From: JAMOAW01 sp039908535
Lineage (GTDB): Bacteria; Pseudomonadota; Magnetococcia; Magnetococcales; JADFZT01
Length of the DNA stretch: 40,724 nt
NCBI GenBank assembly: GCA_039908535.1
Contig: JAMOAW010000012.1
Span: forward strand, 1 to 40,724
Direction: 5' to 3'
Position numbers and translations under genes: made by a program. Shown piece by piece: positions 1-8,173 of the stretch (positions are counted from its first letter, which is position 1; every line of letters begins with the position of its first letter). The notes below the pieces were generated by a model, which saw only the letters and a program-made list of their open reading frames with translations, had not been told where the DNA came from and made no database searches.

Positions 1-152
1 TTTGCCTTTGATTTTGCTTTTGACCTCGGTTTTGCTTCCTTCAAAAAGCAGGGGGATTGGGGGATGCAATCCCCCAAGGTCTTGACTTTGCTTTTTGTTC
101 ACACTCGTTCACTCGTTCATCGTCCACACTTCAATGTGGTGGTAGCAGATTT
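1..152 (-). repeat. Family A interspersed repeat, truncated by window edge
   Basis: In reverse complement this matches the copies at 19532-19765 and 22133-22389. The shared blocks are CAAGACCTTGGGGGAT, CAATCCCCCTGCTTTTTGA and AAGCAAAACCGAGGTCAA, and the end carries a CCACACTT...AGTGTGG-type palindrome near 123-145. The part that is an AACAGC expansion at 22255 is here a degenerate series of AAAAGC-like units (positions 1-25). No credible gene lies in it; the open frame at 64-258 is repeat sequence read through. Confidence 0.8.
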
Positions 153-171
153 TGCGGCAGCGTACAAACGA

Positions 172-258
172 ATAATCATGCCCTTTGGGCAAAAAATTAA
201 AAGCCAAACCCCGTGGGAGGGGGCGGTTCTCTGTTTTTCAAAGTTTTGTTTTTTTTGA
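172..258 (-). repeat. Family B repeat fragment
   Basis: The block CATGCCCTTTGGGCAAAAAA followed by TTAAAAGCCAAACCC matches the distal part of family B as seen in reverse orientation at 35400-35440 and 6712-6760. Only about half an element is present, and it is followed by a T-rich run. It sits between the family A copy and the promoter region of the receiver gene. Confidence 0.6.
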
Positions 259-344
259 TACGTTGGCTTGTTTTTTGCTGATATAGTTAATGTTTTCTGG
301 GTGAATGTACCGAATGGTTTACTGTTTATAATGGAGTTTTGGGG

Positions 345-749
345 ATGAATGAACCTCGGATAAGATGTATGGTGGCGGATGACGAGGAGGGAACGCGGGT
401 TTTGCTGTCAATGATACTTGAAGCATTGCGGCAGGATGTTGTCGCCCAGTCGGAAGATGGTGAACAAACGTTGCAACTTTTTCGAGACCATCGACCCGAT
501 ATTCTGTTTTTGGATTATTATCTGCCTGATCTCAATGGTAAAATGGTTTTAAAACGCATTTTATCCGATTATCCAAATGCTTGTGTCGTCATGCTCTCTG
601 GAGGTGTTGAGCCCAGTGTGATAGATGATTGTTTAATCGCTGGAGCATTTGCTTGGATCCAAAAAGGTCGTCCAGCAGTCGATATGAAAAAAATGGTTGC
701 GGATCTTATCGCAAAATATATGGTTGTTTTTGCGAAAGAGGTGTCTTAA
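345..749 (+). CDS. Stand-alone response regulator receiver (CheY-like) protein
   Basis: This 134-residue protein is a single receiver domain with no output domain. It should act through protein contacts after phosphorylation by a histidine kinase. The full receiver signature is visible: acidic pocket D12-D13, phosphoacceptor D57 in LFLDYYLP, S85 in VMLSGG, and K107 in WIQKG. I chose ATG 345 because GGAG at 333-336 lies 8 nt upstream; a TTG two codons earlier is less likely. No kinase gene is adjacent, so the partner is unknown. The gene ends just before a strong bidirectional terminator. It could serve chemotaxis, a phosphorelay or a regulated enzyme; nothing here decides between them. Confidence 0.85.
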   Translation: MNEPRIRCMVADDEEGTRVLLSMILEALRQDVVAQSEDGEQTLQLFRDHRPDILFLDYYLPDLNGKMVLKRILSDYPNACVVMLSGGVEPSVIDDCLIAGAFAWIQKGRPAVDMKKMVADLIAKYMVVFAKEVS

Positions 750-770
750 AGCTCAATCCCCCATTTGTTG

Positions 771-815
771 CAAAGCCCTTTTTTGTCTGCCAAAAAAGGG
801 CTTTGTTATTTTTTT
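771..815. terminator. Bidirectional intrinsic terminator
   Basis: Perfect 15-bp arms (771-785 and 791-805) enclose a 5-nt loop (TCTGC). The stem begins CAAAGCCC and is followed by a T-rich tract to about 815. On the minus strand the A-rich stem gives the reciprocal U-tract. It separates the receiver gene from the convergent kinase-like gene ending at 832. Confidence 0.9.
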
Positions 816-831
816 TCACTTGGATTGGACC

Positions 832-1539
832 TTAAGCTTTATCCGCAATCGTATGCCCTGCTTCTTTCATGGCCGATACGATCACGTTGACAGATTGTTC
901 CAAGGTAAAGGTGTCGGTGTTTAACGCGAGATCAAAGAGATTTTCTCGGGCAGTCGGGTAGCGTTGCTGAATTTTTTCGGCAAATTTTATTCGTTGTTTA
1001 TTGGTTTCGGCAATCAGTTTCTCCGCCTTATTTTTTTTGATATTTTCACGTTGCATGACGTTTTTAAGGCAAGATTTAGGAGAGGCATCTAAATGCACTC
1101 GGAAAAATGGCCGGTGAGCTGGAATAACAAGATGAGCCGCACGACCTATAATGACGCCACCCGTTTGACTGATGCCCAGGATAACCTTGACCATGTAACG
1201 ATAAAACGTGTCTCTGGATGTGCTTTTTTTGGCAAAAAAGGCGTTGACAAGTTCGTCAACCATGGTTGTGACCCGTTCGTCTAGGTTGGTCATGAGGTGC
1301 TTATCCGCCTTGGCTTCTTTTACAATGGTATTGAGCAATTCCCGGTCATACAGTTGGACACCCAAGCGTTCGGCCAAAAGAGTACCGATTTCGGACCCAT
1401 GGCATCCCAATGTGCGGGATATGGTTACTAAAGGTGGAAGTTGTACAGGTGAATTGGTATCAGTGCTATGTTGATCAGAAGTGGGATAAAATTTGGAGTG
1501 AAACAGTGAATGGATAATCTCCAGAGATTGTTTCGTCAT
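832..1539 (-). CDS. Cytidylate kinase-like family protein
   Basis: This 235-residue protein resembles the cytidylate-kinase-like family (a P-loop NMP-kinase fold annotated separately from Cmk). After a roughly 35-residue N-terminal leader comes VTISRTLGCHGSEIGTLLAE, a degenerate phosphate-binding loop, then GVQLYDRELL, a typical block of this family. GGVIIGRAAH lies mid-protein and an R/K-rich helix follows it. The start is supported by AGGAG 9 nt upstream of ATG 1539. The family is widespread in bacteria, but its true substrate is not settled, so a nucleotide kinase activity is only inferred. It is downstream of and co-directional with ppk2, but a terminator at 1657-1681 separates the two. 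Confidence 0.75.
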   Translation of the reverse strand: MTKQSLEIIHSLFHSKFYPTSDQHSTDTNSPVQLPPLVTISRTLGCHGSEIGTLLAERLGVQLYDRELLNTIVKEAKADKHLMTNLDERVTTMVDELVNAFFAKKSTSRDTFYRYMVKVILGISQTGGVIIGRAAHLVIPAHRPFFRVHLDASPKSCLKNVMQRENIKKNKAEKLIAETNKQRIKFAEKIQQRYPTARENLFDLALNTDTFTLEQSVNVIVSAMKEAGHTIADKA

Positions 1540-1649
1540 ATTCGACAGCTCCTAGTGCTTTCTGCAGAATGTTGACCACTAAACCCTCAAACAGTGATCG
1601 GGATTTAGGGGAGCGGTTTGGCGTTATGTATTGTTTTGTTGTGTCGTAT

Positions 1650-1681
1650 GAAAAAAGGTTGCAGGTCAGGGACCTGCAACC
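1650..1681 (-). terminator. Intrinsic terminator of ppk2
   Basis: Perfect 11-bp arms, GGTTGCAGGTC (1657-1667) and GACCTGCAACC (1671-1681), enclose a 3-nt loop. Read on the minus strand, the hairpin is followed by TTTTTT (1651-1656). It lies 35 nt downstream of the ppk2 stop. Confidence 0.9.
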
Positions 1682-1715
1682 CCATTCCATACTCTTATTG
1701 ACTCGGAATTAGGTA

Positions 1716-2570
1716 TTAATCAATACCGATCTCTTCTTGGACAGTACGGACAATGCGCTTGTCGTATTCAAGAATGTCTTTGTTTTTTCCAGTGTAATCC
1801 AGTTTGCTCAGCATGTAGCGGATGCTATTGATACGCGCCCGATTTTTGCAATCGGACTTGATGATATGCCAGGGGCATTCTGGCGTGCTGGAATAGAAAA
1901 AGGTGTCTTCTTTGGCTTTGGTGTAGCTGTCCCATTTGTCTTGGGACTCTTTATCTACCGGGCTGAGTTTCCACTGTTTAAGTGGGTCGGTGGAGCGTTT
2001 GTTAAAACGTCGCAGTTGCTCTTCTTTGCTGACTGAAAAATAAAATTTAAACAGAAAGATGCCAGAGGCGACCAGCATTCTTTCGAATTCGGGGACAGAA
2101 CGCAAAAACTCACGCACCTCTTCTTTGGTGCAAAAACCCATGACCCGTTCTACGCCTGAGCGGTTGTACCAACTGCGGTCAAAAAAACAGATCTCACCAG
2201 CCGAGGGCAAATGCTGAACATAGCGTTGAAAATACCATTGTGAACGCTCTTTGTCGGTAGGTTTGTCCAAAGCAACGACATGGGCTCCACGGGGGTTCAT
2301 ATGTTCAATAAAACGTTTGATCGTTCCCCCTTTACCAGAGGCATCCCGACCTTCAAACAGAGCGACGACCTTTAGGCCATTCTCTTTGACCCAATTTTGC
2401 ATTTTAATAAGCTCAATATGCAGAGGGGTCATGATCTCAAGGTATTCATCGTCCTTGAGTCGTTTGATTTTTGGTTGCGCTTGGTGTCTGGCATTTTTGC
2501 TGCCTGCGCCCAAAATAATCCGATCGGTGGCAGATGCGATGCTTTCGTGTTTTTTCGTTTTATCTGTCAT
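1716..2570 (-). CDS. ppk2: Polyphosphate kinase 2 family protein
   Basis: PPK2 enzymes transfer phosphate between polyphosphate and nucleotides, in many members favouring NDP or NMP phosphorylation from polyP. The 284-residue protein fits a single-domain PPK2. Its Walker A-like motif is GRDASGKGG, the Walker B region is FFDRSWYNRSG, and the lid-type segment contains ERSQWYFQRYVQHLP. I chose ATG 2570 because AGGA lies about 7 nt upstream; an in-frame ATG at 2591 has no ribosome binding site. It is divergent from a CHAD-domain gene, and CHAD domains are known polyP binders, which supports a polyP role. Nucleotide preference (ADP, GDP or AMP) cannot be read from the motifs alone. Confidence 0.92.
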   Translation of the reverse strand: MTDKTKKHESIASATDRIILGAGSKNARHQAQPKIKRLKDDEYLEIMTPLHIELIKMQNWVKENGLKVVALFEGRDASGKGGTIKRFIEHMNPRGAHVVALDKPTDKERSQWYFQRYVQHLPSAGEICFFDRSWYNRSGVERVMGFCTKEEVREFLRSVPEFERMLVASGIFLFKFYFSVSKEEQLRRFNKRSTDPLKQWKLSPVDKESQDKWDSYTKAKEDTFFYSSTPECPWHIIKSDCKNRARINSIRYMLSKLDYTGKNKDILEYDKRIVRTVQEEIGID

Positions 2571-2926
2571 GTGAGTCCTTTTGCACTCCATAGATGTGAG
2601 TTTCTACAAAAAAAAGCCACTTGTGTTTCTTTATGGACTGATACGTTTTTTGGGTTGTCACTCTTTTTGTTCATCAAACGTATATAGCTCTATCGGTTAG
2701 GGATAAGAGTCTCCTTAACTGAAAAATTGCATTTTATATCTGCGAAATAAAGTTCCTTGATTTAAAATTTTTAAATGACTCTTTTAAGTCTACCTAAATA
2801 TACCAAATTTACAACCATTTTCTAGTATTTGTTTCCAGAAATATTATTTTAATGGCAGTATGGGGATAGACTTTTTGATTTTTTTGATTAAAATGAACAT
2901 TTTCTCATGCAAGAAGGAGGGATAAA
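2571..2926. other. Divergent ppk2 / CHAD intergenic region
   Basis: This is 356 nt of markedly AT-rich DNA between two divergent polyP-related genes, so it should hold both promoters. I see no gene, repeat or convincing operator. The only clear signal is the strong Shine-Dalgarno AAGGAGGG just before ATG 2927. Confidence 0.5.
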
Positions 2927-3862
2927 ATGGCGGAAAAAGGGAATAAATCGGCAGATGTATATGGTGAGCAAACCGTCGAAGAGGCTTTCGGGGCAACTCT
3001 AAAGAGCAATTTTGCTTTTATGCAGCAGTGGGAACCGGTGGCACAGAAGGGTGAAGATATCGAAGGGGTTCATCAGGTTCGGGTGGCTTACCGACGCTTG
3101 CGTTCGGCTTTGGTCATCTATCGCAAGGCCATGCCGCGTATCTTAACCGATAGCTGGGGTGAGGAGATGCGGTGGGCCGCGAGTGAGTTGGGGCCTGCGC
3201 GGGATTTGGATGTGTTTATTTCGGAGGGGTTGGCTCCCATGGCTGGGAAAATTCCTTTACCAGAAGGGGAGAATAAATTGCTTGAGTTGGCAAAAGAACA
3301 CCGTGCTCAAGCCTATACGCGCGTACAGGAGATGATCCAAAGCCAGCGTTATCAAAATTTTAAAAGCGGCTTTTCCGCTTGGGTCGCACAAAAGGGGTGG
3401 CGTGGCGGTGAAATTTCTCAAGAGGTTTTGAGTGGTTTTGAAAAAGGCGTGGTTCGATATGCGATGAAAACATTGGATAAACGGGTCTCGTCGGTGTTGT
3501 TGACTGGTCAGGATATGGGACGTATGTCTGCCGAAGAACTCCATCAATTGCGTATTGAGTGCAAAAAATTGCGCTATGCCACAGAATTTTTCAATTCGCT
3601 GTTCCCCGCCGAAGAAATGGCTGGATTTACACTGCAACTCAAAGGGTTGCAGGGATTGTTGGGTATTATGAACGATGTCGCCGTCTTGCCTGGATTGTTG
3701 GATACCCTCTTGGAAGGTGTACAGGACAAGGAGACCCTGAAATATGCGGGGGCGCTCATTGGCTGGCGGCTCAGGCAGTATGAAGAGGTGCGGGGACAAC
3801 TGGATGGGCGGTGGGAGGCTTTTGCCCAACAGAAGCTCCCTTGGAAAGGTGCAAAAAAATAG
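2927..3862 (+). CDS. CHAD domain protein
   Basis: CHAD (conserved histidine alpha-helical domain) proteins form helical bundles lined with His/Arg/Lys that bind inorganic polyphosphate. This 311-residue protein has two typical half-motifs: EGVHQVRVAYRRLRSALVIY (about 46-65) and LHQLRIECKKLRYATEFF (about 206-223). It also has LGPARDLDVF and LQGLLGIMNDVAV, which are standard CHAD blocks. There is no N-terminal CYTH domain, so it is a CHAD-only protein. The Shine-Dalgarno is strong (AAGGAGGG). The divergent neighbour is PPK2, which suggests the two act on the same polymer, for example granule organisation. It ends 17 nt from the convergent etfA stop. Confidence 0.9.
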   Translation: MAEKGNKSADVYGEQTVEEAFGATLKSNFAFMQQWEPVAQKGEDIEGVHQVRVAYRRLRSALVIYRKAMPRILTDSWGEEMRWAASELGPARDLDVFISEGLAPMAGKIPLPEGENKLLELAKEHRAQAYTRVQEMIQSQRYQNFKSGFSAWVAQKGWRGGEISQEVLSGFEKGVVRYAMKTLDKRVSSVLLTGQDMGRMSAEELHQLRIECKKLRYATEFFNSLFPAEEMAGFTLQLKGLQGLLGIMNDVAVLPGLLDTLLEGVQDKETLKYAGALIGWRLRQYEEVRGQLDGRWEAFAQQKLPWKGAKK

Positions 3863-3879
3863 AGGGGGGTGTTCCTCTT

Positions 3880-4839
3880 TTACTCTTTTTGAAGCCGATC
3901 TAGTTCTTGAAGTATTTCTGGTAGGGCTGTGAATAAATCCGCTGTCAGGGAAAAATCGGCAATGGTATGAATCGGGGCGTGGGGATCATTATTGATGGCA
4001 AAGATGGTTTTGGCATCTTTGATCCCCGCCAAATGCTGAATGGCCCCGGAAATCCCCGCCGCAATATAGATTTTTGGGGCGATGATCTGTCCCGTCTGGC
4101 CGATCTGTTGTGTCGATGCGGCCAGACCCGCATCGACAGCGGTGCGTGTGGCTCCGACGGCGGCCCCCAATCGGTGGGCTGCTTCTGTAATTAAATCAAA
4201 ATTTCCAGCTTTTTCCATGCCCCCTCCCCCCGCAATAACCACCTGGGCCGAATTTAAATGAGGGCGTTCCTCTTGACGGGGTGCCTGGTCTATCCAACGG
4301 GAAAGGTCACTTTCGGCTTTGCCATCAATTTTTTGAATGGGGGCGGGTTGTGTTTGCGTGGGGGTCGGGGCAAAAGAGGTGGGGCGCACCGTTAGACAGA
4401 GAGGGTGCGCGGTAAAAGCAGGGCGCAGGCGTAAGGTACAGTGGGCGTTTCCAGCATGGATAGGTCGAATAAAGGTGGTGGCATCGATCACGCCAATGAT
4501 CTCGGTGAGGGTGGTGGCCTGCAAGGAGGCGGCCAGTCGGGGGAGAATATGGCGTCCAAATGGGGTGGCCGGAGCGATAAAATGGGTAAATTCAGGGGCG
4601 AGACGGAGCAGCAAAGCGCATAGATTTTCGGCCACTCCCTCTTTTTGGCTGGCATGTTCGGCTAAGAGGAGTTCGGTAACCCCAGAAAATTGAGCTGCTG
4701 CATAGGCGACCTCAAGGCACGCCTCACCGGCTACCAAAACGGTGATTGGGCCACCGATTTGGCGTGCGGCCGTTAATAGGCGTGGAAAATGGGCGGCGAG
4801 GCGGTTTTGGCGGTGTTCGGCCAGGAGTAAAATGTTCAT
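3880..4839 (-). CDS. etfA: Electron transfer flavoprotein alpha subunit
   Basis: EtfA carries the FAD of the EtfAB heterodimer, which passes electrons from flavin dehydrogenases to a quinone oxidoreductase. The 319-residue protein has the C-terminal FAD-binding signature: GATRTAVDAG, then GQTGQIIAPKIYIAAGISGA and AINNDPHAPI. The N-terminal region is the usual variable alpha/beta domain. The start ATG 4839 overlaps the etfB stop as ATGA; a longer reading frame to 4944 lacks homology and is rejected. The operon reads OsmC-like, DsbA-like, etfB, etfA. No ETF-quinone oxidoreductase or acyl-CoA dehydrogenase gene is in view, so the electron donor and acceptor are unknown. Confidence 0.93.
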   Translation of the reverse strand: MNILLLAEHRQNRLAAHFPRLLTAARQIGGPITVLVAGEACLEVAYAAAQFSGVTELLLAEHASQKEGVAENLCALLLRLAPEFTHFIAPATPFGRHILPRLAASLQATTLTEIIGVIDATTFIRPIHAGNAHCTLRLRPAFTAHPLCLTVRPTSFAPTPTQTQPAPIQKIDGKAESDLSRWIDQAPRQEERPHLNSAQVVIAGGGGMEKAGNFDLITEAAHRLGAAVGATRTAVDAGLAASTQQIGQTGQIIAPKIYIAAGISGAIQHLAGIKDAKTIFAINNDPHAPIHTIADFSLTADLFTALPEILQELDRLQKE

Positions 4840-5594
4840 ATAGCTGCCAACTTTTCCGCCAAACGTTGAGCCAGTTCTTGTCCATTTTTGACCCGAAGGC
4901 CAGGAGGACGGCAGGGGGGGGCGGTGATGTTGATCATTTCCCATCTGGGGGTTAAATCTACTCCAAGATCGGCGGCGAGGAGACGTTGTAATGGTTTTTT
5001 GCGGGCCTGTAAAATATTGGGTAGGCTGGCATAACGGGGTTCGTTTAGGCGTAAATCAACTGTGATCACGGCAGGTAGACGCAAGGCTACTCTTTCCCAT
5101 CCCTCCTCAATATCTCTGGTGACGATGATTTCCAAAGCGGAGGAGGAGAGTTCGATATGGTTTGCAAAGGTGGCCTGCCCCCACCCTAGCAGGGCGGCCA
5201 ACATGGGACCGGTTTGAATATGGTCGCTATCAATGGATTGGCGTCCAGCCAGCACCAAGCGCGGTTGTTCCAGTGTGCAAATTTTTTTGAGGCAGTTGGC
5301 GATGGGAAGGGGTTCTAACAATGGGGCGTTGGTTTCTACCAGCAGGGCACGGTCTGCCCCCAAGGCGAGCGCTGTGCGCAGGGTGTCTAGCCAGGATTCT
5401 GGTCCAACACTTACCACCACGACCTCGGTGGATATGCCTGCTTCACGCAGGCGGACGGCGGCTTCCAGGGCAATGGCATCAAATGGATTGAGCAGCGTGC
5501 CAACCCCTTGCAGGTCGATCCCTAAACCGTCTCCTTGAATACGAAGGGGAGCGGCGGGATCGGGAACCTGTTTGAGGGGGACCAAAATTTTCAT
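4836..5594 (-). CDS. etfB: Electron transfer flavoprotein beta subunit
   Basis: EtfB binds AMP structurally and pairs with EtfA. The 252-residue length is standard. It starts MKILVPLKQVPDP, has LNPFDAIALEAAVRL and LVLAGRQSIDSD, and contains the family signature VDLRLNEPRYASLPNILQA. That signature is close to the canonical ETF beta pattern. Its ATG overlaps the stop of the upstream dsbA-like gene as ATGA, and its own stop overlaps etfA the same way, so translation of all three is probably coupled. A bifurcating-type EtfAB would carry a second FAD in place of AMP; I cannot settle this from the motifs alone. Confidence 0.93.
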   Translation of the reverse strand: MKILVPLKQVPDPAAPLRIQGDGLGIDLQGVGTLLNPFDAIALEAAVRLREAGISTEVVVVSVGPESWLDTLRTALALGADRALLVETNAPLLEPLPIANCLKKICTLEQPRLVLAGRQSIDSDHIQTGPMLAALLGWGQATFANHIELSSSALEIIVTRDIEEGWERVALRLPAVITVDLRLNEPRYASLPNILQARKKPLQRLLAADLGVDLTPRWEMINITAPPCRPPGLRVKNGQELAQRLAEKLAAI

Positions 5595-6226
5595 TGCGTG
5601 GCCAGTTGTTCCACAGTTTTGAACATGCGCGGCATATCGCCTTCGAAGGCCGTTGGAGAGACGCGGTAGCGACCGTTGATCACCAGCGTTGGGGTAGAGT
5701 CAACGCCCCAGGCTTTTTGAAGGTCTGCGGTGCGTTTGAGTTGGCTGATCACCCCAAAAGAGCGCATTTGTTGTTGAAATTGTTTGGCATCCAGGCCAAT
5801 CTCTTCGGCTTGAAAGGCAAGTTCTTCTGGGTTTTCAATGTTTAAACCATTTTTAAAGTGGGTATCAAAGATTTTTTGCTGCATGTTGGCTCCATGGCCC
5901 AGATAGAGGGCCGCATAATAGGCCCGCACCGGCGTATCGGTTTGCGTCCCCCAGAAGATGGGCATAGACTGGATATCGAAGCGAGCGCGGTTTTTTTCTG
6001 CCCAGGCCTCTATTTCGGGATGAAGATCGGCGCAATGGGGACATTTAAAATTAAAAACCTCGACGATTTCTGGTTTAGCACCTGTATTGGGTCGGGCAGG
6101 GGTGATGAGTTCATAATCTTTGCCGATCTGGAGAGGATCGGCCTGGAGTGTGACTGGTAGGGCAAAAAAGAGCAGCACCAGCAGGATGAGTGGGAAAAAA
6201 CCGGGTTTGACAGCGGATGCGTTCAT
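5591..6226 (-). CDS. DsbA-family thiol:disulfide interchange protein
   Basis: This 211-residue exported thioredoxin-fold protein introduces or shuffles disulfides in periplasmic proteins. A signal peptide is visible (a hydrophobic stretch from about 10 to 27, cleavage probably after LQA near 29). The active site is C62-P-H-C65 in FKCPHCADLHPEIE. A cis-proline loop, STPTLVING, lies near the C-terminus. CPHC is the classic DsbA dipeptide. No dsbB is in the window. It is the second gene of the operon: its start lies 1 nt beyond the OsmC-like stop and its stop overlaps etfB. The operon context mixes periplasmic thiol chemistry with cytoplasmic electron transfer, which is unusual. Confidence 0.92.
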   Translation of the reverse strand: MNASAVKPGFFPLILLVLLFFALPVTLQADPLQIGKDYELITPARPNTGAKPEIVEVFNFKCPHCADLHPEIEAWAEKNRARFDIQSMPIFWGTQTDTPVRAYYAALYLGHGANMQQKIFDTHFKNGLNIENPEELAFQAEEIGLDAKQFQQQMRSFGVISQLKRTADLQKAWGVDSTPTLVINGRYRVSPTAFEGDMPRMFKTVEQLATQ

Positions 6227-6227
6227 G

Positions 6228-6680
6228 TTAAGACTCTTCGGTTGGGGTAGAAAGAGGCAATTCGATCAGTTCGAAAGAGGTATGAATTTTAGCGGTTTTG
6301 CTCAGCATGATTGATGCAGAACAATATTTTTCTTCGGATAATTGGATGGCGCGCGCCACAGCTTTTTTGGGAATGCCGCGTCCAGTGACGATGTAGTGGG
6401 CATGAATTTCTTGATACACCTTGGGATCGGTTTCGGCGCGCACGCCGATGAGCGAGACTTCGCAATCGTCGACGTGGTAGCGGCCTTTACGTAAAATAGT
6501 GAGGAGATCAATGGAGGAGCAGCCCCCCATTCCGATGAGAAGTAGCTCCATGGGGCGCACCCCCATTTCGCGGCCACCGGCACTGGCACCGGCATCCATC
6601 ACCACGGTGTGCCCAGATCCCGATTCACCGAGCATTTGCATTCCTTGGATCCATTTGACGCGGGCTTTGACTTCGGGCAT
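6228..6680 (-). CDS. OsmC family protein
   Basis: OsmC/Ohr-type proteins are small thiol-dependent peroxidases or related stress proteins. The 150-residue protein has the core motif LIGMGGCSSIDLLTILRKGR with one family cysteine, and KYCSASIMLSKTA with the second. The MGGC..ID spacing is closer to the YhfA-like OsmC branch than to Ohr, so peroxidase activity is not certain. ATG 6680 is preceded by AAAGGA about 10 nt upstream; a longer frame to 6809 extends into a family B repeat and is rejected. It appears to be the first gene of the dsbA-etfB-etfA operon, with its promoter in or beyond the repeat upstream. Confidence 0.88.
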   Translation of the reverse strand: MPEVKARVKWIQGMQMLGESGSGHTVVMDAGASAGGREMGVRPMELLLIGMGGCSSIDLLTILRKGRYHVDDCEVSLIGVRAETDPKVYQEIHAHYIVTGRGIPKKAVARAIQLSEEKYCSASIMLSKTAKIHTSFELIELPLSTPTEES

Positions 6681-6711
6681 GAACAATTTTCCTTTCTGGT
6701 TTGAATGAGAA

Positions 6712-6790
6712 TATGATCCCCTTTGGGCAAAAAAAAAAATCAAAGGCCAAACTCTGGGGGATGAATTCCCCAAGGTCTTGATTATTATTT
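6712..6790 (-). repeat. Family B repeat fragment
   Basis: The fragment has CCCTTTGGGCAAAAA, an A-run, GGCCAAACTCTGGGGGATG and CCCCAAGGTCTTGATT. It matches family B in reverse orientation, but the middle (C-rich and T8/A8) segment is missing. It lies directly upstream of the OsmC-like gene. Confidence 0.7.
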
Positions 6791-6882
6791 TCCAATACCT
6801 AAATATCACCCTCCCATTCTATCAGAATATATTTTATTTGTAAGGTTGATTGTGCATGTCAAACGGTGGAAAACTGGTATCT

Positions 6883-7044
6883 TGATGTATCGGAAAAATA
6901 AAAATCAAGACCTTGGGGGGGGTAGAGAACCGCCCCCCAATACCCCCACCCTTTTTTTTTAATTTTAAAAAAAAAGAGGGGGTCTGGGGGATTCATCCCC
7001 CAGGGTTTGGTCTTTGATTTTTTTTGCCCGCAAGGGCATCATGT
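6883..7044 (+). repeat. Family B interspersed repeat, near complete
   Basis: The element starts with TGTATCGGAAAAATAAAAAT, then CAAGACCTTGGGGG. It carries a G/C hairpin with an ACCGCCCCCC arm, a CCCCCACCC-T(n)/A(n)-GAGGGGG stem, and the hairpin CTGGGGGATTCATCCCCCAG. It ends TTTGCCCGCAAGGGCATCATG. It is collinear with the copies at 9674-9811 and 39717-39871. It ends about 37 nt before the DHH gene start. The 6681-7080 gap holds only this element, the fragment at 6712 and about 90 nt of AT-rich DNA. Confidence 0.85.
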
Positions 7045-7080
7045 GCAGCTATAAATGGCCTATTTGGGGAGAAGATGGCA

Positions 7081-8172
7081 ATGAAACAAGAGATAATAGA
7101 TGAAAAAACAAGAGAATTAGAGGCACTTTTGATCGCTCACAAGGGAGAACGGCATTTGATCGCCATGCAGGATTTTCCCGATCCAGATTCGATCTCTTGT
7201 GCGTTTGCCTACCAACTCATCGCGCAAAAGTATGCGATTGACACCGAAATTTTTTATTGTGGTCGTGTTAGTCATCAAGAAAACATTGCGTTGATTCATC
7301 TGTTGGATATCAATCTGGTCCGCTGGCAGGAGGAGTATCTTTCCGGAGAGCGGTTTCAGGGGGCGGTATTCGTAGACACTCAGGGCACCACCTCCCATTT
7401 GAGTCAATTGGTTGCGGCGGCGGGCATTCCGGTTTTTGCGATTATCGATCACCACGAAATGCAGGAGATGGCCCAGGAGCCTCTGTTTCTGGATATGCGT
7501 TCTTGTGAGGCGTGCGCCTCTATTTTTGTTCATTATATAGCCAGTGGCATATTGACATTACAACCTTCCAATCCCATACACCATAAATTGGCGACAGCAC
7601 TGATGCATGGCATTGTCTCTGACACCGGTTCCATGACCCGTGCCACCCAGTTTGATTTTATTCAAGCGGCTTTTTTGCAACCGTTGTGTGATGTGGATCT
7701 GTTGATAGAAATTCGTCATCAGCAGCGCAGTCACAAGGTGATGGAGGTGATTCGCAAGGCTTTGGCGAGTCGGGAGGCACGGGAGGGGTTGTCTCTTTCT
7801 GGGGTGGGGTTTATTCGCGCCGAGGAGCGGGATGCCATTCCCCAAGCGGCGGATTTTTTATTGACCGAAGAGAATGTGCATACGGTTGTGGTGTATGGGG
7901 TGGTGACCGATGCGCAAAAGGGGGATGTGATTCATGGTTCTTTGCGTACCGTTAAATTGACCTTTGGACCGGATGCTTTTCTGAAAGAGGCTTTGGGACG
8001 CGATGCCAATGGGGAGTATTATGGTGGAGGTAAGGCGATGTCAGGTGGGTTTGAAATTCCATTGGATTTTTTGTCTGGTGCGGACGACCCAGAGCTGATG
8101 CGTTTAAAGTGGGAGGCCTATAACAGTAAAATTCGGCAAAAATTTTTTACGCGAATTGGGGTGGAACACTGA
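7081..8172 (+). CDS. DHH family phosphoesterase (NrnA-like)
   Basis: DHH/DHHA1 proteins are Mn-dependent phosphodiesterases acting on nanoRNA, pAp or cyclic dinucleotides. The 363-residue protein has FPDPDSISCA (D34, D36), VDTQG (D99), the DHH motif IIDHHE (123-126) and GIVSDTGSM. A DHHA1-type GGGKAMSGG lies near residue 315. Canonical DHHA1 has GGGH, so the substrate-binding His appears replaced by Lys. ATG 7081 has GGAG 9 nt upstream; ATG 7075 is an alternative with very short spacing. lipA begins 1 nt after its stop, so the genes are probably co-transcribed. The substrate is not assignable from sequence. Confidence 0.85.
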   Translation: MKQEIIDEKTRELEALLIAHKGERHLIAMQDFPDPDSISCAFAYQLIAQKYAIDTEIFYCGRVSHQENIALIHLLDINLVRWQEEYLSGERFQGAVFVDTQGTTSHLSQLVAAAGIPVFAIIDHHEMQEMAQEPLFLDMRSCEACASIFVHYIASGILTLQPSNPIHHKLATALMHGIVSDTGSMTRATQFDFIQAAFLQPLCDVDLLIEIRHQQRSHKVMEVIRKALASREAREGLSLSGVGFIRAEERDAIPQAADFLLTEENVHTVVVYGVVTDAQKGDVIHGSLRTVKLTFGPDAFLKEALGRDANGEYYGGGKAMSGGFEIPLDFLSGADDPELMRLKWEAYNSKIRQKFFTRIGVEH

Positions 8173-8173
8173 C

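Noticed and set aside
64..258. Short open frame at the left edge
   Set aside because: It lies wholly in family A and family B repeat sequence.
4840..4944. N-terminal extension of EtfA
   Set aside because: The extra 35 residues are antisense to nothing useful and lie inside the etfB end; ATG 4839 overlaps the etfB stop as expected.
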